In this document: positions 56,853-64,000 of the stretch, piece after piece | Position numbering within the stretch: the stretch's first letter is position 1 | Layout of the letters: the number at the start of each line of letters is the position of its first letter | Assembly (NCBI GenBank): GCA_014904845.1 | Contig: MU119354.1 | Location: forward strand, 1 to 64,000 | Direction of reading: 5' to 3' | Origin: Acephala macrosclerotiorum | Taxonomy: Eukaryota > Ascomycota > Leotiomycetes > Helotiales > Mollisiaceae | Length of the DNA stretch: 64,000 bases | Made by a program: the position numbers and the translations under genes | The notes under the pieces: generated by a model | The model's input: only the letters and a program-made list of their open reading frames with translations | What the model was told of the DNA's origin: nothing | The model's database searches: none

Positions 56853-59800
56853 CTAGTTGTCGTACTCCTTGTTCGACATCGCTGGGCTTCGACCTCGATC
56901 GGTAGGAGTGCTCACAACACTATATCGAACCTCATCCACCGAATCGAAAGTAGCGTTCGTGGAGCCGAAGAGCATTTTCCAGACATTTCCAGCTGCGCTT
57001 TCATGATCAACGATATCCCTAGAACCAGTCAGCAGCTCCTATAAACCTAACGAGAGTTCACGTACAGATCAAGCCCAAGTCCGGAATCAAGGTGCTCCAA
57101 CCGCTCAAGCGCATTCGGATTGTTCCCGAAGTAGATAAATTGGATTCCGATCTGCAAACGACCCATTCCTTGTTCGTTGAGTGTTTTAACTAAACTTCGA
57201 ATTGGAGCCTCGACATTGGTTTCTGTCTCCCAGACTCCGTCTGTTAGGATGTACAAATTCATTGGCTTCACCTCCGAAGAGAATCGTGATTTTTTCTTGG
57301 ATAGCTTATTCTGATATGCTTGTAGCAGAGTTGTCAATCGGATGTTCATGTCTGTTGTTGAACGCCGTGGTTGACTCCTGACTGTTTTAATCAGAGGGGC
57401 TGTCTCCTTGCGGTTCAAATATTTGTCATCGGATACTGTAAAGTGTAGATCGAGACCATTCGGATCCACCGTTTTCACGACATAGGATAGGGCTTCGAAG
57501 ACTGAAATGAGGTACTTCCAGTGTGGTTCCATACCCGCGGAGTCATCGATCACGAAGACCTACGAAATTAGCGTACTGTTGCCAAATTGTGCTGGGAGGA
57601 TGACTTACGTGGTCCCGACCTTTCAGCCGCCTGAGAAGATCTGGATTTGGGAACCGTTTTCTGGTCTCCTTATACTCTTTCTTCCATTCCAATGCTTCTT
57701 GAATGGTCCAAGTAGCTGGCGGGGCGGTGGAAGGAATTGCAGCAGCACCTTCACGCTCAACCGCAATCGGTGGAACTGCTGGCCGGTATTTGTTCTCGTA
57801 CATTGACGAAGAGCGTTCCCCCGATGGAAGTGAAAGAAAAGAGAGGGGATTGTTGGAGTCCCCTCGCCGGTGGAGTGGGCCATCCGGAAACTTTTGCCTA
57901 TTGGCTAAGGAGTTGGACCCATGGCCTGCATTTGGTGGAACGCAAGTACGATTCGTGCCCGATGGCATCCAGCCTACCCCAAGACCTGTCGAACGTCCGT
58001 TCCTTGGTCGGCCGTTTGAAACGGGAGTACCGTTTCCTGCCGGATTTGCCACATCGCTCGTGTCACTTTGGACGCTCTGCTCCATCGCCATTTCTTCCTC
58101 GCTATCAGTTGGTTGGTGGCCACGTTTCCGAAGATGCAATGACCCATGAACACTTCCGCGTTGTGTACTTCTCAGCTGCGCTCGACGTTGACTAGTGTAT
58201 GTTGCGGGTTGCTTCGTCGGAGTATCATTGTCATCATCCAAGTCTGTCATCTCATCAGGACTATTGCTCTGTTGATCGCCTTCATCCGGCAGAGAAGTTG
58301 GCGTCGGAATATCGGGCCTCATCAGATGAAGGCTGGGGTTTCTATCCGGAGTTTGAGGCATCATCACGCTGGGGAATGTTGATCCGGGAAACGCGCCTTC
58401 ACTCGGTGGTAGCTTCGGCGGAGGGGGTGGGGAAGAGCGGAATGCTGGAACCGTTTGGACGCGCTTTGGGCCCGTCCTTCTGTCTAGTGATGGAGGTGAT
58501 GGGGGGCTGTTCATGTCCGCTAGATTCTTTCTTGCCTCCGTGAGAAGTTGCTTTGATTTGTATGCGAGTACACGAGCACTTGGTCGTGCTACAGAATCCT
58601 GGAGCATTTCACGAACCATCTGCTCGACAACTGGTTTCGTAATGAAGTCTTCTGGGCGAAGATTACTTGTCGATGTTTGGTGAGACTTTTTTACAGCCTC
58701 AAGCGCCTTCTCGCCATTGTGGAAGCAGTCTGCGTCCTCGAAATCTGCGATCCTACCGATCTCGTCACTCCTCTCTCGTTGATAATCGAGTATGCCTTGG
58801 TATCCATATTTCAGCCATCGGGCAGCTTCACTGTAGATACAACCCAAGGACCAAATGTCGACATTTTGGCCGACTCGGAGCTGTTCGTTTTCGGAAATAT
58901 CGCCCGGCGAACAACATTCAGGGGCACCTGAGAAGGAATTTTTAGCTCGTGCTGATGCTTCCCGCCGTTTGTAGACCGTACAGAGTTGACCTTACCATAT
59001 GTGCGAGTTCCTTGTCTGTTTGTTGCCGTTGAGCCTCGTCGCAATTGATCTGCTCGATTGAAATGGCTCCCTCCCAAGTCTGCCAATTTGAACTGCCACT
59101 CGCATGGGTCGATTGAGCCATTGCTCACCACCAGAATGTTTGCAGGCTTCACATCTTGGTGCCAGCTGTAGGAAGAGTGAGGTTAGCGGAGTGGAAGAAA
59201 GTGAGGATTAGGTTCGCACAGGCCCTACGCGAATTACGTACCCTAGAATTGTCCGACCTCCACCGGCGTCATCGGGCTTGACATTATGTATCTTCATCAA
59301 CGCAGTCAAAATATCTGAGAGAGCTTCCCAGAATTGTATGATCTGCTCCCCATCTGCCGGCGGCCAGACCGTCTTGAAGTACTCTTCTAACGACCCTCTG
59401 TCTGCGAACTCGAGTATGACATTGAAGCTATTTCCGCGAGTAAAGCTCCCCCGAAATCCGATTATGCTTGAAGTCGACGGCAAGCCATGTCGTCCAGCTC
59501 GCTGTAGTTGTCGAAAGGCGTTAACCTCCGCTTTGTAATACTTTTCCGCGTCAGAAGTAAAGTATTCCTTGATTACAAAGGTGTCGGCATCGTCTCCCAG
59601 TTTCTGGCTGGAGTCAGTTAATGTCTCGTCATGAGATTGATAAATAAGTTTGAAGAAAGTTCTCCTTACCCTTTTGTCATCGTCTGTGATGAGTTGGTTG
59701 TGTGCGGGGTGCAGCTTAATACGCCAAAGATTCGCACTACTGCCAGTGCCCAAAGCCTTCTTGAAGACTATAGGCAAGACTTGATTCTCATGGAAACGTC

Positions 59801-60263
59801 TTTCTACGAAAGGGCGTCGCATGATAGGAACACAAAACGCCCACTGTTCTTCGCAGAACTTTTGCAGGAAATTGGGATATTCAGGAGCCTTTGGCCAGTC
59901 GGCAGGAGGGTTGTCAGGATTAAACGGAAGTTTTGTGTCGTTCAGAGTATCATATTGTTTGAAGTGTTCGATCCATCGACCTTTCGAGATCTTCAAAAGT
60001 GTACAAAATACTGCCAGCCTTTCGGGGTAGATGTCTTCTGGATAAATAGTGTCATTGTCTGGGAACAGAGCTGTCAGGATTTCCGTGAGTCTACGGTTCC
60101 CATCATGTTCAAAGTATTCCCTGATGTCGCTCTCGGCCATGAATTGTAGTCTTGGCTTGTTAGAGTCGGCATGGATGACTTCGTGGGAGCATTTCCTTTC
60201 AACCCAAGAATGGAATTCCTGGATGACCTGCGCGTGGTCAGGCTGTACTGGGGTGGCCGCCAT
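56853..60263 (-). CDS. Protein kinase-vWA domain fusion, 1034 aa
   Basis: Six exons (60263-59670, 59603-59242, 59165-58996, 58927-57609, 57559-57066, 57018-56853) sum to 1035 codons. The kinase covers about residues 175-480: TFVIKEYF (Lys210), WHQDVKPANILV (Asp323, Asn328), LADLGG (DLG in place of DFG at 348-350), RTYGAPECC and VDIWSLGC. A Pro/Ser-rich linker of about 200 residues follows. A von Willebrand A-type domain begins VFVIDDSAGM (618), with Asp622 and Ser624 of a MIDAS-like site and an odd Gly at the third position, then NLYILTDGVW. The chosen ATG (60263) precedes a helical region of about 170 residues of unknown type. Substrate and pathway are unknown; such fusions are probably signalling proteins peculiar to fungi. 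Confidence 0.85.
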
Positions 60264-60797
60264 TACAGAGAGAGCTGGACTGGTTTTCAGCAAGTTCTGG
60301 AACTTCAAGTTGACGCAAAGGCCGCAAGCGTTGTTGAAAGGTGTGTGCGGGTGCTCATACTGTTTCGAGCAAGATCATACCGTCGAACAGAAAGATGGGA
60401 GGAAGCCGACCGGCGTCAGCAGAGCCTCATCATGCTGGAATGCTGGTGCGGCTGCACACCCACCACCCTGGCCTGACCGAGTAGTTCTCCTGCTAATCTG
60501 TAAGTTGAACCCACGGTTTGCCTTATCAAAAGCAATTAATGTCTAGGGGCGGTGGCGGAGCGAATCATTCGCCCATGGTGACACCGAGAGTTTGCGCAAC
60601 TGGCTCGGGGTCGTCCCGCACATATAGGATGCTTGTTCTAGCAAGGAACTTCACCAATTGAGTGGTCACTAGTCAGGCACCCTTGACTTCTCACAGGAGT
60701 CTGCTTCTGGACACCGAGAGCTCTTCATGATTCGCAAATACTGTGTGTCCAGGACCACTTTCTATGAAATTCCGATAATTATGGGCCTTTGGATCAT
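60264..60797. other. Intergenic between kinase-vWA and the CorA-like gene
   Basis: The 534-bp gap includes the promoter of the kinase-vWA gene. No ORF or repeat is supported. Confidence 0.4.
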
Positions 60798-62976
60798 TTA
60801 AATTTTTAACCCGCCTCCCATGTGATGGGTGAATTCCCCTTTTTCTAGGACGCTCGAACTCCTCCCATTTCGCTCGTTCTCCTTCTTTTCTTCGCCTCTC
60901 TTAACCCACAAGTACATACCCCACCATGCTCCAAAAGTAAGCGCCATAATCGGAATGGTAATCATCAGATAATATTCTAACGCCTTGCTTTGGTAGTTTT
61001 CCGAGTTATCCTGGAATTGCAGGATGTCTGTGCTCATAATTGTCTTGAGGAAGTAGCACTTCGCGTCAGTCAATCGAACTGAGTCCTCAAATCACGGGGT
61101 GAGATCGAGAGAGCTTACGGATATAAATGTGCCAGGTAGAAAGAAGAGTGTAACGAGGGTGATGATTTTCATTGATACGGTTTCTTGCTGAGTTTTCTTG
61201 GCAATTTCGTGCATCGAGTCGTTGACTTTCTCCATTCTCTCGGCCGTGAACTGAGCTCTTTTCCCGAGTGCCTTGCTGGTTTCAATGGCGCGCTTGTTAA
61301 GAATTCCGTACAACTGAAGACAATTAGCGCCGTTCTGTCAATGAGATGATTTCAGGGTGGGGAAAATACCAGGCCTTTCCGGTCACTCAACAATCGGCTA
61401 AGTAGCTGCGTTCTTGATCGCTGTCTCCTCAGATCTGTGATGACGCTATTTATACGCTTCTCAAAGTTGGCAAATTCCTTCTTGCAGCTCTTGATATCGT
61501 TGGGACAATCGTCAGATTGCATAATTCCTTGATAGTGTTCTTTTAGCTCGGTCAAAATATCGATGTTCGCCTCCAGCACTGGCGCAATTTCATTTGCTTT
61601 GTCCTCAAAATGCTGAACCAATTGGAGATTCTTGAATGCGAAATCGTCGTTCTCCTCGGAATGACTCTCGGTAATCGGCGCTCCAGGCATCCCAGGAGGG
61701 ATGACTGGCGGTGGTGGTGGTGGACCTGGTGGGGGTGGAGGAGGGGGAAATGGCGAAGGAGGTTGGGGAAACGAAGGCTTGAAAGGAACTTTCTCCAACC
61801 CTGTGAGGCTAGAACTTGACTTTGTATCTCTCGTGCTTCTCGAAAATGTTCGTTTCGTAAAATTCGACATTGTTCTCAGAATTGATGGAGATGAAGGTGG
61901 ACTCGTCTCGGGACAGATCAGCTCATTGAAAATGCTTGGGTCGCGCTCGATGATAATTGCTAATGCACGTCCAGTTGTGTCTTGGAGTCGCTTTTCCAAG
62001 AAATTCAAGTACCATCTCCATTCTTCGTCGCACCAATCTGCGAGAACTAGGTGCGTTGCTAGTGTTGAAGCAAATGCTTTCGAATTTGACTCGAACGACT
62101 TTAGCCCAGTCTGTCTCACAGCGCCTTTTGTAGTCGCCTCTTGAATCCTGTTTTTAATGAGTTGGCTACCCTTCACCATGATCCAGAAAGCCTTTCCGGT
62201 TTCAACGTCGAAAGAATGATAAACAGAGGTCTGTCGAATTGACCACGGCCATCCGGATTCGGGATTACCATCTGACGTCTCAACAGACTTCAGATTATAA
62301 CACATTCGAATTTCGCGGCCTGACCGTCCCAGCTGGGGAATCACGAGACCTTCTGCTGGCGACTGCAGCCGAGTTTCTTCTCGCAAACCGCTGAAATAGA
62401 AATCTTGCAAGTACTCTTGATTGCCAAATGGAAATATAAAGTCCAAAAAGGAAGGCATCACTTGATGATGTGTGAGTGCAGCCAACATCATCTGCCGGCT
62501 GACCCATAATCGGGCTCTCGAATGAGGAGCGCTGACAAACCTATACATAGAACCTAGTTTTAGTCATGATCTAAATCATGGTGTGTAAAGGCTTGAGACG
62601 CTTACAAGAATCTGCATCTTGGGTCGTCATGGCTGTATAAGGACGTTCCCTCCAGGCGACCCTTTAGCTCAAAAATGCTTGTAGCACAAGTCGGCTGAAA
62701 TTCTGTGACTTGGTCAGACGGGATTTTACTTCAGACCAGCTTTGTCTGTTACTCGCCTCTGACATTGTCGTCATATTCCCAGATGTCAAGGGCAGCCTTG
62801 CCGTCCTCGCAGAACAGTCGGTCGGCATTATTAAACGTATCAATTTGATCAGCCAAACGTGAGCGATAAGCATTCAAGTGATGCTGAGGAGTCGAAGTGC
62901 GAACAACGTTTCTGGGAAAATCAAAAGCTTCCAAGCACGACTTTCGAAGAAGTTCAGCGTCTGATGGAATCGACAT
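60798..62976 (-). CDS. CorA-like membrane protein with proline-rich loop, 637 aa
   Basis: Exons 62976-62764, 62694-62606, 62540-61370, 61313-61119 and 61043-60798 sum to 638 codons. The first donor (GTCAGA) is weak, so the exon 1 border is tentative. The N-terminal part (QQMMLAALTHHQVMPSFLDFIFPFG-like) is the fungal CorA-like cytosolic domain. Residues about 330-380 are a proline run flanked by FKPSFPQPP. A long helix follows, then two membrane spans near the end: ITLVTLFFLPGTFIS, followed by TIMSTDIL, and YYLMITIPIMALTFGAWWGMYLW. Metal-transporting CorA proteins carry GMN after the first span; here the position reads STIMST, so Mg2+ transport is doubtful and the protein may be a membrane-anchored signalling or scaffold protein. 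Confidence 0.8.
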
Positions 62977-63352
62977 GGCTGGAATAATTGCAAGTGATTG
63001 GAGTGTACTGAATCAAGGACCCACAGTTTGGTGGCAATCTAATGGCTGAGAGGAGAATTATTCCATTGCAATGCCGCAAGATCATTTCATATATCTTCTA
63101 AGAACTACAGGAACTGTGGGAGGCTCTTGAGACCGAGTATGTGGTGGCTATGGTATGCAGGCTTCCCGATGGGCAAATCATAAGCCGTACCACCGCCGGG
63201 CCTCGCCACGTACCTCGTCAACACTTTTGGTCATTATAACCCCGCACGCAACCCACGCAACCCACACAAAGTCTCCCTCAGCCCCCCAGAAACTCCAATA
63301 ATTCAAGCTGAGACTCCCAAATCCCAAGTACCGAAGAGGAACACATGCATGG
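62977..63352. other. Intergenic
   Basis: Upstream region of the CorA-like gene, even composition, no ORF or repeat supported. Confidence 0.4.
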
Positions 63353-63721
63353 TCATCGCACCGCAGTCAAGACCGTCTGGATGTCCTCAAGTTTAGTAAT
63401 TGGGCGCGTTGCTCCTGCCCAGACAGTCAGCCTCAATTGGAGTGCTCCATTGATCACCACCTCCTTCATCGGCAATTTGTTACCTGTGTCAATTTGACCG
63501 GAATCCAAAATTGATAGTGGTCTGTCGAGAGCTATAAGGTTTTCAATTAGCGAAAATGTTCGTCCAAAGATATTTACCATAATCGGGGGTCGTACTTTGG
63601 TGTAGAAATTGTAATATCCGAAAATGCTTTGAAGAAAAGCATTGACAGTCTTTCCACTCAAGCGATATGCTGGGATCGAGTCCCACTCGGCATTGTTCCA
63701 ATCATAAGCAGGTGAAGCCAT
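63353..63721 (-). CDS. Hypothetical protein, 122 aa
   Basis: An uninterrupted ATG-to-TGA frame encodes MASPAYDWNNAEWDSIPAYRLSGKTVNAFLQSIFGYY followed by a mixed alpha/beta sequence. No domain is recognised. The codon composition matches the neighbouring genes and no stop breaks it, which supports a real gene, but it could be the 5' part of a longer damaged one because no intron is visible. There is no signal peptide or membrane span. Confidence 0.45.
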   Translation of the reverse strand: MASPAYDWNNAEWDSIPAYRLSGKTVNAFLQSIFGYYNFYTKVRPPIMVNIFGRTFSLIENLIALDRPLSILDSGQIDTGNKLPMKEVVINGALQLRLTVWAGATRPITKLEDIQTVLTAVR

Positions 63722-64000
63722 TTCAGAGGCAAAGGTCCCAAGTCAGGTGCTTGGAGGCTGTGACGAGAATGCGGCCCGACTGCGGTATCGGTTCAAAACA
63801 GTTGCGCAAGCGTGTCTTGGTAGAATCAATCTTACAGAATGAAAAGGTAAGAGGGAAAGAAAGCCTGACATATACTGCGCAGAGACGAGGCTTTCATGAG
63901 GCAACCAGAGAGTGAGGCTGGCAGGTGCCTACGAGGCAATTCAGGCGCCTTGTTTCAGGGCGAAAGGGCGGCGATGTAGGGCCACATGACTGCTTGTACG
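63722..64000. other. Window end, no gene supported
   Basis: A plus-strand frame at 63667-63915 overlaps the hypothetical gene and has no domain. Nothing else is visible before the window ends. Confidence 0.35.

Noticed and set aside
60540..60760. Possible tRNA or RNA gene near 60.55 kb
   Set aside because: A GC-rich hairpin-like segment is present but no anticodon loop, A/B boxes or cloverleaf could be drawn.

Overview
The window is nuclear DNA from a filamentous ascomycete (Pezizomycotina; a Leotiomycete-like genome is my guess, but nothing here proves the class). The reasons are: compact genes split by introns of mostly 40-100 nt with GT..CTRAY..AG signals, fungal-specific gene families, and AT-rich islands whose mutations are almost all C-to-T/G-to-A transitions, the mark of repeat-induced point mutation (RIP).

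Layout. 1-7.6 kb is a repeat island: an AT-rich stretch, a RIP-damaged miniature element, a dispersed non-coding repeat, and a complete but dead Ty1/copia retrotransposon (minus strand) with 138-bp LTRs. 7.8-12.3 kb holds short tandem repeats, a broken kinase-like gene and unrecognised ORFs. 12.3-17.2 kb is a broken DUR3-type urea permease divergent from an amidase. 18.2-21.3 kb is a GH3 glycosidase with a PA14 insert. 22-30.4 kb is a housekeeping block: TAM41 (mitochondrial CDP-diacylglycerol synthase), MAD1 (spindle checkpoint) and BIR1 (survivin-like). A 1.23-kb RIP-damaged element with inverted ends sits just upstream of BIR1. 32-48 kb is mixed: a DUF4360 secreted protein, a 248-bp MITE, a low-complexity protein, SYP1 (endocytic F-BAR/muHD), a CDK-like kinase, a small secreted cysteine protein and MET22. 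47.7-50.2 kb holds two decaying metabolic genes (metallo-beta-lactamase fold hydrolase, FAD monooxygenase). 50.5-55.6 kb is a second repeat island that encloses one intact gene, a SesB-like alpha/beta hydrolase fused to a repeat domain that looks like a beta-propeller. 55.6-64 kb carries a truncated enoyl-CoA hydratase, a protein kinase-vWA fusion, a CorA-like membrane protein and a small hypothetical gene.

Working together: the permease and amidase would form a nitrogen-scavenging pair, though the permease is dead. MAD1 and BIR1 both act in chromosome segregation and lie tail to tail. The 52-64 kb block (hydrolase-propeller, kinase-vWA, CorA-like) resembles the fast-evolving signalling and allorecognition repertoire of fungi. 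The hydrolase-propeller gene, intact inside RIP-scarred DNA, is the most interesting item. Exon boundaries were worked out by eye; where stated, exon lengths sum to an open frame.
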